64,000 nt of DNA. It comes from Rhodobacter sp. GTDB taxonomy: Bacteria; Pseudomonadota; Alphaproteobacteria; Rhodobacterales; Rhodobacteraceae. Under the pieces are notes generated by a model. The model saw nothing but the letters and a program-made list of their open reading frames with translations, was not told the origin of the DNA and searched no databases. Shown here one piece after another: positions 43,577 to 52,311 of the stretch. The stretch is from assembly GCA_020637515.1 (NCBI GenBank), contig JACKKG010000001.1, positions 806,001 to 870,000 on the forward strand. The letters run 5' to 3'. The number at the start of each line of letters is the position of its first letter. The first letter of the stretch is position 1. The translations under genes and the position numbers were made by a program.

Positions 43577-44508
43577 GCGCCCCGCTCCATCAGCACCTTG
43601 ACATGCGCGGCGGTCGAGGCCGCCAGCGCGTCGAGGTTATACCCCCCTTCCAGCGCACTGACCACCCGGCCGCCGGCGTGCGTGTCGGCCAGATCGCAAA
43701 TGCGCCGGGTGATCCAGTCGAAATCCTCGACCCCAAGGGCCAGTTGCGCCAGCGGGTCGTCGCGATGCGCGTCAAAGCCCGCGGACACCAGGATCAGCTC
43801 GGGCGCAAAGGCGTCCACGCGGGGAAAGACCTGCGCCTCCCAGGCGGCGCGAAACGCGGGGCCGTCGGTGCCGGGGGGCAGTGGCAGGTTCAGCACGGTG
43901 CCCAGGGCGCCGGTTTCGTCCGCGCGCCCGGTGCCCGGCCACAGCGGAAACTGGTGGCTGGACACGAACAGCGCGCGCCCCTCGGACCACAGCAGATCCT
44001 GCGTGCCATTGCCGTGGTGCACGTCGAAATCCAGCACGGCGACGCGCCGCAATCCGTGATGATCCAGCGCGCGTTTCGCGGCGATGGCGACATTGCCGAA
44101 CAGACAGAACCCCATGGGCTTTGCCGTTTCCGCGTGGTGCCCCGGCGGGCGGATCGCGGCAAAGGCATTGCGCCCCTCGCCCGCGATCACCGCATCCAGC
44201 GCCCCCAGCAATGCGCCCAGGCCGTTCAGCGCCGCGTCCCAACTGCCCGAGGACAGCCAGGTGTCCGCATCGAGCTGCACCTGACCCAGCACCGGCACTG
44301 CGTCGCGGATCTGGTCCACATAGCTTTGCGGGTGGCAACGCAACACTTCCGACACCGGCGCGGGCGGGGCCTGGCGGCGGTCGAGCGCGGCGAACCCGGG
44401 GTCATCCAGGGCCGAAAGGATCGTGCGCAGTCGGTCCACCCGTTCCGGGTGCCCCTCAGGGGTGACATGGGTCAGACAGGCGGGATCGGTAAAGAACAGG
44501 GTGCTCAT
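43573..44508 (-). CDS. Histone deacetylase family (arginase-fold) protein
   Basis: 311 residues. Zinc and catalytic residues: RPPGHHAETAKPMGFCLFGN, VLDFDVHHGNGTQ, and SAGFDAHRDDPLAQ with GGYNLDALAAS near the end. HDAC-family enzymes in bacteria deacetylate acetylpolyamines or proteins, e.g. acetoin-use type. First gene of the HDAC-xseB-ispA-dxs operon. Confidence 0.93.
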   Translation of the reverse strand: MSTLFFTDPACLTHVTPEGHPERVDRLRTILSALDDPGFAALDRRQAPPAPVSEVLRCHPQSYVDQIRDAVPVLGQVQLDADTWLSSGSWDAALNGLGALLGALDAVIAGEGRNAFAAIRPPGHHAETAKPMGFCLFGNVAIAAKRALDHHGLRRVAVLDFDVHHGNGTQDLLWSEGRALFVSSHQFPLWPGTGRADETGALGTVLNLPLPPGTDGPAFRAAWEAQVFPRVDAFAPELILVSAGFDAHRDDPLAQLALGVEDFDWITRRICDLADTHAGGRVVSALEGGYNLDALAASTAAHVKVLMERGA

Positions 44509-44546
44509 GGCAGCAGGCTAAACGCGCAATCGGTGGCCTTCAAGCC

Positions 44547-45446
44547 TCAGCTCCACGGGCCGCCATAGTCGCGCCGCGCGCGCCGTGGCGCCGGCCGGCC
44601 GGTGTCGCCCATCTCGCGCGCAAGCGCCTCGAGGGCAGCGATGCGGTTTTCCGTGTTCGGGTGGGTCGAGAACAGCTTGTCCCGCGCGCCGCCGTGCAGC
44701 GGGTTGATGATGAACAAATGCGCCGAGGCCGGGTTGCGTTCCGCCGTCGGGTTGTCGATCCGTTCGGCATAGGCCTGGATCTTGCGCAGCGCGTCGGCCA
44801 GCCACAGCGGATGACCGCAGATCTGCGCACCGATGCGGTCGGCCTCGTATTCGCGCGAGCGTGACACCGCCATCTGCACCAGCGCGGCCGCCATCGGTGC
44901 CAGAAACATCACCGCGATCATGGCAATGGGATTGGACCGCTCGCGATCGCCGCCGCGAAAGAAGAAGGCAAAGTTCGCCAGCATCGAGATCGCCCCCGCG
45001 AACGTCGCGGTCACGGTCATCGTCAGCGTGTCGTAATTGCGGATATGGGCCATCTCGTGCGCGACGACGGCGGACACCTCGTCCCGGCTGAGCCGCTGCA
45101 TCAGGCCCGTGGACACCGCGACCGCCGCGTTGTCGGGGTTGCGCCCGGTGGCAAAGGCATTGGGCTGGTCGCTGTCGATCACATAGACCGCCGGTGTCGG
45201 CAGTTGCGCGTTCTGCGCCAGTTCCATGACGATCTGCTGCAATTCGGGCGCGGTATGGGCATCGACCGGGCGGGCGTTGTGCATCCTGAGCACCGCCTTG
45301 TCCGAATTCCACCAGGTCAAGGCGTTCATGCCCGCCGCGATCACCAGCGCGATCAACGCGCCGGCCTGCCCGCCGATGACATAACCCACCGCCAGAAACA
45401 GGCCGGTCATCGCGGCCATCAGGATCCCGGTCTTGACGTAGCCCAT
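44547..45446 (-). CDS. htpX: Protease HtpX (M48 zinc metalloprotease)
   Basis: 299 residues. N-terminal membrane helices (GILMAAMTGLFLAVGYVIGG), zinc motif HEMAH in VVAHEMAHIRNYD, and the third Zn-ligand Glu in SREYEADRIGAQICGH. It degrades damaged membrane proteins. Divergent-free position; lies 38 bases before the deacetylase gene on the same strand. Confidence 0.95.
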   Translation of the reverse strand: MGYVKTGILMAAMTGLFLAVGYVIGGQAGALIALVIAAGMNALTWWNSDKAVLRMHNARPVDAHTAPELQQIVMELAQNAQLPTPAVYVIDSDQPNAFATGRNPDNAAVAVSTGLMQRLSRDEVSAVVAHEMAHIRNYDTLTMTVTATFAGAISMLANFAFFFRGGDRERSNPIAMIAVMFLAPMAAALVQMAVSRSREYEADRIGAQICGHPLWLADALRKIQAYAERIDNPTAERNPASAHLFIINPLHGGARDKLFSTHPNTENRIAALEALAREMGDTGRPAPRRARRDYGGPWS

Positions 45447-45500
45447 GGCTTACCTCCGTCTCTGACCGCTGATATGGGGCGGCTCAGCCCTGCTGCAAGA

Positions 45501-46490
45501 TCACAGCAGCCCTTCGGCGCGGAACAACGCCAGCACATCGGCGCGGGGGCGGGCGCCGATATGGCCGATGACTTCGGCGGCGGCAATGTTGCCCATGCGC
45601 CCGCAGGTTTCCAGCGATTGCCCGGTGGCCAGCCCATAGAGGAACCCGGCCGCGAACTGGTCGCCCGCGCCGGTGGCATCGACGGGCGTGACGCTGCGCA
45701 CGGGGGCCTCGACCCGGCGGCCGTTCTGGATCAGCACCACCGGATCGCCCGAGCGCGTGCACACCACGATCCCGCATTCCTGCGCGGCCCGCGCCAGTGC
45801 GTCGTCCAGGTCGTTTTCCTCGTAGAGCGAGGTCAGCTCTTTCTCGTTGCCGATCACATAGTCCATGTCCTCGGCCACCAGCCGGCGAAAGTCGGCGCGG
45901 TGGCGGTCCACGCAGAACGGGTCGGACAGCGCGATCCCCACGCGGCCGCCGCCCTTGTGACAGGCCCGCGCGGCTTTCAGGAAAGCCTCCTTGCCCTTGT
46001 CCTTGTCGAACAGATACCCCTCGAGGAACACGATCCCGCTGTCGGCCATGACGCGTTCGTCCACGTCATCGGGCCCGACCTCGGCCGAAATGCCCAGATA
46101 GGTGTTCATCGACCGCTCGCCGTCCGGCGTGACGAAGATCATCGACCGCGAGGTCGGCAGTTCGCCCCCGGTGACGGGCGGGTTCACAAAGGCGGTGCCG
46201 GCGCGTTCGGTGTCCTGCGCAAAGAACCGCCCCAGGCTGTCGTCGCGCACGCGCCCCACCAGCGCCGTCTTCAGCCCCAGTGCGCCGATGCCCGCGATCG
46301 TGTTGCACACCGACCCGCCCGAGGCCTCTTGCCGGTCCTTCATCGCGCCATAAAGCGTTTCGGCGCGCTCGCGTTCGATCAGCTGCATGATGCCCTTGTG
46401 GATGCCCATGTGATCCAGGAAATGGTCGTTCACGGTGCTGATGACATCGACGATGGCGTTGCCGATCCCGGCGACTTGGTAGCGTTTCAC
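45501..46490 (-). CDS. PfkB-family carbohydrate kinase, likely adenosine kinase
   Basis: 329 residues. PfkB signatures GNAIVDVISTVNDHFLDHM at the N-terminus and the catalytic DATGAGDQFAAGFLYGL near 250. Homologues in alphaproteobacteria are annotated as adenosine kinase, which makes AMP from adenosine. Its start overlaps the nth stop by four bases. Confidence 0.88.
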   Translation of the reverse strand: MKRYQVAGIGNAIVDVISTVNDHFLDHMGIHKGIMQLIERERAETLYGAMKDRQEASGGSVCNTIAGIGALGLKTALVGRVRDDSLGRFFAQDTERAGTAFVNPPVTGGELPTSRSMIFVTPDGERSMNTYLGISAEVGPDDVDERVMADSGIVFLEGYLFDKDKGKEAFLKAARACHKGGGRVGIALSDPFCVDRHRADFRRLVAEDMDYVIGNEKELTSLYEENDLDDALARAAQECGIVVCTRSGDPVVLIQNGRRVEAPVRSVTPVDATGAGDQFAAGFLYGLATGQSLETCGRMGNIAAAEVIGHIGARPRADVLALFRAEGLL

Positions 46491-47131
46491 AGGGTTTTCT
46501 CCTCAAAGGGGCAAAGGTCGCGGATCAGGCAGTCCCCGCATCGGGGCTTGCGTGCGACACAGATATAACGGCCGTGCAGGATCAGCCAGTGATGGGCATG
46601 GCGCTGGAATTCGGCGGGGACGTTATCCTCGATCGCGCGTTCGACCGCCTCGACCGTCTTGCCGGGGGCGATGCCGGTGCGATTGCCGACGCGGAAAATA
46701 TGCGTGTCCACCGCTTGCGCGGGCAAGCCCCACCACATGTTCAGCACCACGTTCGCGGTCTTGCGCCCCACGCCGGGCAGCGACTGAAGCGCGGCGCGCG
46801 ACGAGGGCACCTGCCCGCCATACCGATCGACCAGGATCCGGCTCAGCTGGATGACATTCCTGGCCTTGTTGCGGAACAGGCCGATCGTCTTGATATGTTC
46901 GATCAGCCCGTCTTCGCCCAGCGCCAGCATCTTTTCGGGCGTATCGGCCACCGGCCACAGCCCGCGCGTGGCCTTGTTCACGCCCGCGTCGGTCGCCTGC
47001 GCCGACAGCGCCACGGCGACCAGCAGGGTGTAGACATTCACATGCTCCAGCTCGCCCCTGGGTTCGGCCTCGGCGGCCTGAAACCGGGAAAAGATCTCGC
47101 GTAGCGTGAGGAAATCGAGTTGCGCGGTCAT
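46487..47131 (-). CDS. nth: Endonuclease III
   Basis: 214 residues. HhH motif LPGVGRKTANVVLNMWWGLPA with VDTHIFRVGNRTG (catalytic Asp) and a [4Fe-4S] cluster CVARKPRCGDCLIRDLC near the C-terminus. It removes oxidised pyrimidines. It overlaps the kinase gene by four bases. Confidence 0.96.
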   Translation of the reverse strand: MTAQLDFLTLREIFSRFQAAEAEPRGELEHVNVYTLLVAVALSAQATDAGVNKATRGLWPVADTPEKMLALGEDGLIEHIKTIGLFRNKARNVIQLSRILVDRYGGQVPSSRAALQSLPGVGRKTANVVLNMWWGLPAQAVDTHIFRVGNRTGIAPGKTVEAVERAIEDNVPAEFQRHAHHWLILHGRYICVARKPRCGDCLIRDLCPFEEKTL

Positions 47132-47169
47132 GCGGGCTCTTTGCCTCGTCGGCGGGATGGGGGCAAGCC

Positions 47170-48390
47170 TCAGTCCTGACGCGGGCGGCGCAGCAGCCGG
47201 CCGATCAGGAACGAGGTGCGGGGCGTGTAGACATAGGCGGTGCGGGTTTCCGGTGCCGGGCGCATCTGCATACGCACCAGGCCAAAGACGATCAGCAGCA
47301 CATGCGCCAGCGCGATGAAGACGAACATCGACGACGGCCCAAAGGCCGAGATCAGCGCCGAGGCGATCACCGGGCTGGCGATGGCGCCCACCGCATAGAG
47401 GAACATCTGCGCCGCGCTCAATTCCACCCGCTCGTGCTGTTCGGCAAAGTCATGCGCATGCGCGGTCGAGATGGAATAGATCGGAAAGGTCGTGAAGCCA
47501 AAGAACCCCGCGGCCAGGAAGATCGTGACGATGTTGCCCTGCGCCCCGGCCACCATTGCGCCACACCCCAGGATCGACGCGACCGAGATCCCGATCAGGA
47601 CCTTTCTGCGGTCGAACTTGTCCGCGACCCAGCCGATGGGGAATTGCGCCAGGGCCCCGCCCACCACATAGGCCGACAGGAACAGCGCGATTCGGTCGGC
47701 CTCGAGCCCGACGGCAATGCCGTAGAGCGGGCCGACCATGCGAAATGCCGCGCCCGTGATCCCCGAAACGACGACCCCCACCGCGCCCAGCGGCGACTTG
47801 TCCCAGGCCAGCCTGGGACGCAAGCGGGGGGCCTCGCCCGCCGCCGGGGCCTCGGCCCGGGTCAGCAGCAGCGGGAACAGCGCCGCGCACATGAACAGCG
47901 CCAGCAGGTTGTAGCTGACATAGGCGGCCGGGGTCAGAAAGGCGATCATCACCTGCGCGCCCAGGTTGCCCGACACGTCCACCATCCGGTAGACCCCCAT
48001 CGCGCGCCCGCGCGTCTGGTTCGTGACCTTGGATTGCAGCCAGGCCTCGATGATCGTGTAGCACCCCGCCACCGCCAGCCCTGAGGCCATCCGCATCAAT
48101 GCCCAGGCCCAGGGATCGACCCACATCATATGCGCCATGATGCCGATCGTGCCAGCTGCGGCAAAGGCGGCAAAGGCGCGGGAATGGCCAACCGTGCCCA
48201 TCAGGCGCGGTGCCCACCAGCAACCGATGAAGAAGCCCAGGAAATGCGCCGACCCCATGGCGCCGATCTGTTCGGCGGTAAAGCCCAGCGCGGTGCCCGA
48301 CAGCGCATCCAGCGGGACGACGCCCCCCAAACCCAGTTGCAGCAGGAACACCGAGGCAAAGAGCGCGGCGAAAGAGATCAGCAGGGTCAT
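47170..48390 (-). CDS. MFS transporter
   Basis: 406 residues with about twelve hydrophobic segments and the MFS loop motif VADKFDRRKVLIG between helices. The C-terminal basic tail SFLIGRLLRRPRQD is cytoplasmic. The substrate cannot be read. It lies 38 bases beyond the nth start on the same strand and is divergent from the RdhA-like gene. Confidence 0.9.
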   Translation of the reverse strand: MTLLISFAALFASVFLLQLGLGGVVPLDALSGTALGFTAEQIGAMGSAHFLGFFIGCWWAPRLMGTVGHSRAFAAFAAAGTIGIMAHMMWVDPWAWALMRMASGLAVAGCYTIIEAWLQSKVTNQTRGRAMGVYRMVDVSGNLGAQVMIAFLTPAAYVSYNLLALFMCAALFPLLLTRAEAPAAGEAPRLRPRLAWDKSPLGAVGVVVSGITGAAFRMVGPLYGIAVGLEADRIALFLSAYVVGGALAQFPIGWVADKFDRRKVLIGISVASILGCGAMVAGAQGNIVTIFLAAGFFGFTTFPIYSISTAHAHDFAEQHERVELSAAQMFLYAVGAIASPVIASALISAFGPSSMFVFIALAHVLLIVFGLVRMQMRPAPETRTAYVYTPRTSFLIGRLLRRPRQD

Positions 48391-48505
48391 GGGGCATGCC
48401 TAAGATGAGTGCCGATACCTTGGCGCGAAGCGCGCGTGCCGTCCAGACGCGAAAGCTTGACCTCGGCGCGGCGCCGCCCCTAGCCTGCACCCGGAAGGAG
48501 ACCGC

Positions 48506-49711
48506 ATGACCGCCCAGACCCCGCCGGCCGCCGGACACAACCGCCCGCCCCAGCCCGATCCCTCGCGGCCCGACGACGCCCTGGCCGGGATCGAGGTGAC
48601 GGCGGATTTCACCCGTTTTCGGCAACGCGACGACGTGTTCACCCGGGCCTTCTGGGACGACACGGTGCGCAGCAAGGCCACCGACGCCTTCTTTGCCAGC
48701 TACCGCATCGACGCCACGCCGCGAAAGGGCGACGGATTCCAGCAACGCGATTTCGCCCTGCGCAACGCCGCCTGGCTGGTCAGCGACATCGTGTCGAATC
48801 GCAGCGCCTCGGAGGGGCGGCGCGAGGGCTTCCAGGCGCCGATCCGCGCCGACACGCCGGTCGCGCCGGTGCAGGTGCCGGTCGATGACCCGGCGCGCAT
48901 GGCGGCCGAGGTCAAGCGCATCGCCCGTTTCTTTGGCGCCGACCTGTGTGGAATCACCGGCTTTGACGACCGCTGGATCTATGAAACCCAGGTCGATACC
49001 CGCGATTTCAGCGAAACGCCGGTGGATCTGCCCCAGGGGCTGGGCCACGTGATCGTGCTGGGCCACCAGATGGACGCGCCGCTTGTGCAGACCTATCCCA
49101 GTGCGCTGGCGGGCGCCGCCACGGGGCGCGAATACAGCCACGAGGCGGCGATCGTCATGCAGCTGGCCGCCTATATCCGCAACCTGGGCTATCAGGCCGT
49201 GGCCTCGATGAACGATACGGGGCTGGTCATCCCCTTTGCGATCCAGGCCGGGCTTGGCGAATACGCCCGCAACCAGATGGTTATCACGCCCGAGTTCGGC
49301 CCCCGGCTGCGGTTCTCGAAGATCTTTACCGACCTGCCGCTGGCCCACGACCGTCCCCGCCCGCACGGGGTCAAGGCGGTCTGCGACATCTGCACCCGCT
49401 GCGCCGATGCCTGCCCGGTCAAGGCGCTGCCCTTTGGCCCGCCCTCGGACCAGGCGCCGGGCCGCAGCGCCATCCGGGGCGTGGTCAAATGGACCTCGGA
49501 CGCCGAGAAATGCTTTGGCTACTGGGCAAAGCTGTCGTCGGATTGCGCGATCTGCCTGCGGGTCTGTCCGTTCAACCGCGACTATTCCCGCTGGCGCAAC
49601 CGTGCCTGGCTGAAACTGGCGCTGTCGCCCCTGCGCCGGCTGGCGCTGTGGCTGGACGACCGCTCGAAACGGGCGCAACGGCTGAAACCGCGCGACTGGT
49701 GGGGCGGGTGA
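48506..49711 (+). CDS. Corrinoid [4Fe-4S] reductive-dehalogenase-like protein
   Basis: 401 residues. The middle and C-terminal half carry the reductive dehalogenase-type order: FGADLCGITGFDDRW, GREYSHEAAIVMQLAAYIRNLGY, FGPRLRFSKIFTDLPLAHDRP, two [4Fe-4S] sites CDICTRCADACP and CAICLRVCP, and EKCFGYW between. No Tat signal and no RdhB anchor gene nearby, so it is cytoplasmic and not a respiratory enzyme. It may reduce a halogenated compound or act like the related epoxyqueuosine reductase. The HNRPPQPDPS start is common in such proteins in marine alphaproteobacteria. GGAAGGAGA precedes the ATG. Confidence 0.82.
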   Translation: MTAQTPPAAGHNRPPQPDPSRPDDALAGIEVTADFTRFRQRDDVFTRAFWDDTVRSKATDAFFASYRIDATPRKGDGFQQRDFALRNAAWLVSDIVSNRSASEGRREGFQAPIRADTPVAPVQVPVDDPARMAAEVKRIARFFGADLCGITGFDDRWIYETQVDTRDFSETPVDLPQGLGHVIVLGHQMDAPLVQTYPSALAGAATGREYSHEAAIVMQLAAYIRNLGYQAVASMNDTGLVIPFAIQAGLGEYARNQMVITPEFGPRLRFSKIFTDLPLAHDRPRPHGVKAVCDICTRCADACPVKALPFGPPSDQAPGRSAIRGVVKWTSDAEKCFGYWAKLSSDCAICLRVCPFNRDYSRWRNRAWLKLALSPLRRLALWLDDRSKRAQRLKPRDWWGG

Positions 49712-49766
49712 TTGCGCAGGTTCCGGGTCGAGCCAGGGGTGCGGCGGTTCTAGGGTGACGGTCCGG

Positions 49767-49820
49767 AACCGGGGGGTTTTCCACCCCCCGGACCCCCCGG
49801 AGCGTATTTTCGACAAGATG
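49767..49820 (+). repeat. Dispersed intergenic hairpin repeat, copy 3 (variant)
   Basis: CCGGGGGG / CCCCCCGG with a TTTTCCA loop, then GACCCCCCGGAGCGTATTTTCGACAAGATG. The 17-base core GGGGGTTTTCCACCCCC is identical in copy 2. It lies between the RdhA-like gene and the AraC-MGMT gene, which begins 15 bases on. Confidence 0.7.
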
Positions 49821-49834
49821 ATGGGGCGCGGGTC

Positions 49835-50668
49835 ATGCAAGAGGAACGGGGCTATCACTATGGCGTCATGGCGCGCGCGATCGCCGAAATCGATGCCGCT
49901 GGCGGCGAGCGTGTGGCGCTCGAGGATCTGGCGGCGCGTTTGGGGATGAGCGCGGCGCATTTCCAGCGGCTGTTCACGCAATGGGTGGGCGTCTCGCCGA
50001 AACGCTATCAGCAATACCTGGCGCTGGGCCAGGCGCGGCGGATGCTGGCCGAGCGGTTCACCGTTCTCGACGCCGCGCATGAGGCGGGGTTGTCGGGGCC
50101 GGGCCGGCTGCACGACCTGTTCCTGCGTTGGGAGGCGATGACGCCCGGCGAATACGCGCGGGGCGGCGAGGGACTGGGCATCCGATGGGGCTGGTTCGAC
50201 ACGCCCTTTGGCGAGGCGCTGGTCATGGGCACCGAGCGCGGCCTGTGCGGGCTGGGCTTTGCCGCCGAGATGGGCCGCGAGGCCGCCTTTGCCGACCTGC
50301 GCGGGCGCTGGCCCAAGGCCTGCTTCCACGAGGACCCGGCCGCGCTGCGCGCCTGGGTCGAGGCCGCGCTGGGTGGGCGCGAGGCGCCGCTCTACCTGAT
50401 CGGCGCGCCCTTTCAGATCAAGGTCTGGGAGGCGTTGCTGGCGATCCCCTCGGGGCAGGTCACGACCTACTCCGAGATCGCGCGCGCCATCGGCCAGCCC
50501 AGCGCGAACCGCGCCGTCGGCGCGGCGGTGGGGCGCAACCCCATCAGCCTGCTGATCCCCTGCCACCGGGCGCTGGCAAAGTCGGGGGCGTTGACCGGCT
50601 ACCATTGGGGCCTGCCGGTCAAACGCGCCCTTCTGGCCTGGGAGGCCGCCCGTGCCGATGCCGCCTGA
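49835..50668 (+). CDS. AraC-type regulator fused to methylated-DNA-protein-cysteine methyltransferase
   Basis: 277 residues. Residues about 10-105 form an AraC helix-turn-helix (LEDLAARLGMSAAHFQRLF, RRMLAERFTVLDAAHEAGLS), then an MGMT/Ada C-terminal domain with VWEALLAIPSGQVTTYSEIA, the active site IPCHRAL and the end YHWGLPVKRALLAWE. It removes alkyl groups from O6-guanine and may activate its own gene. The N-terminal metal-binding methylphosphotriester domain of Ada is missing. Starts just after repeat copy 3. Confidence 0.9.
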   Translation: MQEERGYHYGVMARAIAEIDAAGGERVALEDLAARLGMSAAHFQRLFTQWVGVSPKRYQQYLALGQARRMLAERFTVLDAAHEAGLSGPGRLHDLFLRWEAMTPGEYARGGEGLGIRWGWFDTPFGEALVMGTERGLCGLGFAAEMGREAAFADLRGRWPKACFHEDPAALRAWVEAALGGREAPLYLIGAPFQIKVWEALLAIPSGQVTTYSEIARAIGQPSANRAVGAAVGRNPISLLIPCHRALAKSGALTGYHWGLPVKRALLAWEAARADAA

Positions 50669-50780
50669 TCGGTGGCATTCCGCCGATCAATCGAACGTGA
50701 CGGTCGGGCCCGCTTGGCGGGACTGTCGGCAGGCCGGCCCAAGCGATACCCTGCGCGCAGTCATATTCAAGGAGTTTGCC

Positions 50781-51419
50781 ATGACTGCGAAAAAGGCCAT
50801 TCTTGCCGTCTCTGCCCTGGCGCTTGTCGCCGCGTGCACCCAGGCCGACGGGCAGCTCGATCGGCGCCGGACGGGCGCACTGGCGGGCGGGGTGATCGGT
50901 GGCCTGGTCGGCGCGGCCAACGGTGGCAACAACAGCACGCCCGAGGTGCTGATCGGCGCCGGTCTGGGCGCGCTGGCGGGCGGGGCCATCGGCGGCGTGC
51001 TGGACCGTCAGGCGGGCGAATTGCGCCAGTCGCTGGGCCCGGATGTCGGCGTGGTGAACACCGGCAACGAAATCGTCGTGACCATGCCGCAGGATATCCT
51101 GTTCGCGACCGACAGCGCCGCGCTGCGACCGGATCTGCAATCGGATCTGCGCACCATTGCCGCGAACCTGCAACGCTATCCCGACAGCGTCGTAGTGGTC
51201 ACCGGCCACACCGATTCGACCGGCACCGCCGCGCACAACCAGGCGCTGAGCGAGCGGCGCGCGGATGCGGTGGCGGGGGTGCTGATCTCCTCGGGCGTGC
51301 CGGCACGGCGCATCCAGGCGGTGGGCGCGGGGCAGACGCAGCCGATCGCATCGAACGGCTCGGCCTCGGGGCGGGCGCAGAACCGCCGGGTCGAGATCAC
51401 CATCCGTCCGACCAACTGA
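50781..51419 (+). CDS. OmpA family lipoprotein (peptidoglycan-binding)
   Basis: 212 residues from an ATG at 50781 (AAGGAG upstream). Lipobox LVAAC (Cys residue about 18), a Gly-rich zipper with GALAGGVIGGLVGAANGG and GAGLGALAGGAIGGVLD, then an OmpA/MotB domain with TGHTDSTGTAAHNQALSERRADAVAGVL and GRAQNRRVEITIRPTN. It ties outer membrane to peptidoglycan. Confidence 0.94.
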   Translation: MTAKKAILAVSALALVAACTQADGQLDRRRTGALAGGVIGGLVGAANGGNNSTPEVLIGAGLGALAGGAIGGVLDRQAGELRQSLGPDVGVVNTGNEIVVTMPQDILFATDSAALRPDLQSDLRTIAANLQRYPDSVVVVTGHTDSTGTAAHNQALSERRADAVAGVLISSGVPARRIQAVGAGQTQPIASNGSASGRAQNRRVEITIRPTN

Positions 51420-51438
51420 CCCCGGGCATTCGCACGAT

Positions 51439-51468
51439 GGGGCCGGGCCGCGCGCCCGGCCCCTTTTT
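51439..51468 (+). terminator. Terminator after the OmpA lipoprotein gene
   Basis: GGGGCCGGGC / GCCCGGCCCC form a perfect 10-bp stem with a CGCGC loop, followed by TTTTT. Confidence 0.88.
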
Positions 51469-51497
51469 GTGACAAACCCGTTGCTTGCCGGGTTCCG

Positions 51498-51516
51498 TGG
51501 TCATATCTTTTGACCA
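51498..51516. promoter_or_regulatory. Candidate GntR operator upstream of the FadR-type regulator
   Basis: TGGTC and GACCA form a 5-base inverted repeat with a 9-base spacer, 16 bases before the ATG at 51532. TGGT...ACCA-type arms are usual for the FadR subfamily, but the spacer is longer than the typical site. Possible autoregulation. Confidence 0.4.
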
Positions 51517-51531
51517 ATCGAAGGAAAGGCC

Positions 51532-52302
51532 ATGCCGTTTCAGCCCGTTCAACAGGAAAAGCTGGCCCAGGGGGTCGTTCGGCAGATCGAACTGCTGATC
51601 CTGCGCGGGCTGCTGCGGCCCGGCGAGCGTCTGCCGTCAGAGCGCGAACTGGCCGAGCGGATGGGCGTCAGCCGCCCGTCGCTGCGCGAGGCGATCGCGG
51701 AATTGCAGGCCAAGGGGCTGCTGATCAGTCGCGCCGGGTCGGGCGTTTTCGTCGCCGACATGCTGGGGTCGGCCTTTTCCGAGGCGCTCATCACCCTGTT
51801 CGGGGCGCATGACGAGGCGGTTTTCGACTATGTCAGTTTTCGGCGCGATCTCGAAGGGATGGCGGCGGAACGGGCGGCGCGCTTCGGCTCGGGGACCGAC
51901 CTGAAGGTGATCGACGCGGTCTTTCGAAAGATGGAAGCGGCCCATTCCAAGAAGAACCCCGCCGACGAGGCCGCGCTGGACGCCGAATTCCACCTGGCAA
52001 TCATCGAGGCCAGCCACAACATCATCATGCTGCACATGCTGCGGGCGATGTTCGACCTGTTGAAGGAAGGGGTGTTCTACAACCGTCAGCAGATGTATCG
52101 CCAGCGCACCACGCGCGACCAGTTGCTGGATCAGCACCGGGCGATCAACGCGGCGATCCAGGCGCGCGATCCGGTCGCCGCCAGGGCTGCCGCCGAGGCG
52201 CATATGAGCTATGTGGAACAGGCCCTTGCGGATGTGCGCAAGGCCGACCGAAACGAGGATATCGCGCGGCTGAGGTATCAGCACGAACTGGCGCGGGAAT
52301 GA
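51532..52302 (+). CDS. FadR/GntR family transcriptional regulator
   Basis: 256 residues. GntR winged helix (RLPSERELAERMGVSRPSLREAIAELQAKGLLISR) and an FCD ligand domain with DAEFHLAIIEASHN, MYRQRTTRDQLLDQHRAINAAI and the His in AAAEAHMSYVEQAL, which usually bind a metal and a carboxylic acid. It most resembles PdhR/LldR types. The target genes are not visible here. AAGGAAAGG precedes the ATG. Confidence 0.92.
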   Translation: MPFQPVQQEKLAQGVVRQIELLILRGLLRPGERLPSERELAERMGVSRPSLREAIAELQAKGLLISRAGSGVFVADMLGSAFSEALITLFGAHDEAVFDYVSFRRDLEGMAAERAARFGSGTDLKVIDAVFRKMEAAHSKKNPADEAALDAEFHLAIIEASHNIIMLHMLRAMFDLLKEGVFYNRQQMYRQRTTRDQLLDQHRAINAAIQARDPVAARAAAEAHMSYVEQALADVRKADRNEDIARLRYQHELARE

Positions 52303-52311
52303 AGGATCGAT

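Noticed and set aside
48506..49711. Epoxyqueuosine reductase (queG)
   Set aside because: Related fold, but the C-terminal order with FTDLPLAHDRP and EKCFGYW fits reductive dehalogenases better; QueG repeat domain not seen.
47450..50605. 1,051-codon open frame on the minus strand
   Set aside because: Runs across the MFS, RdhA-like and AraC-MGMT genes in the wrong frames; codon pattern and lack of domains show it is a by-product of high G+C.
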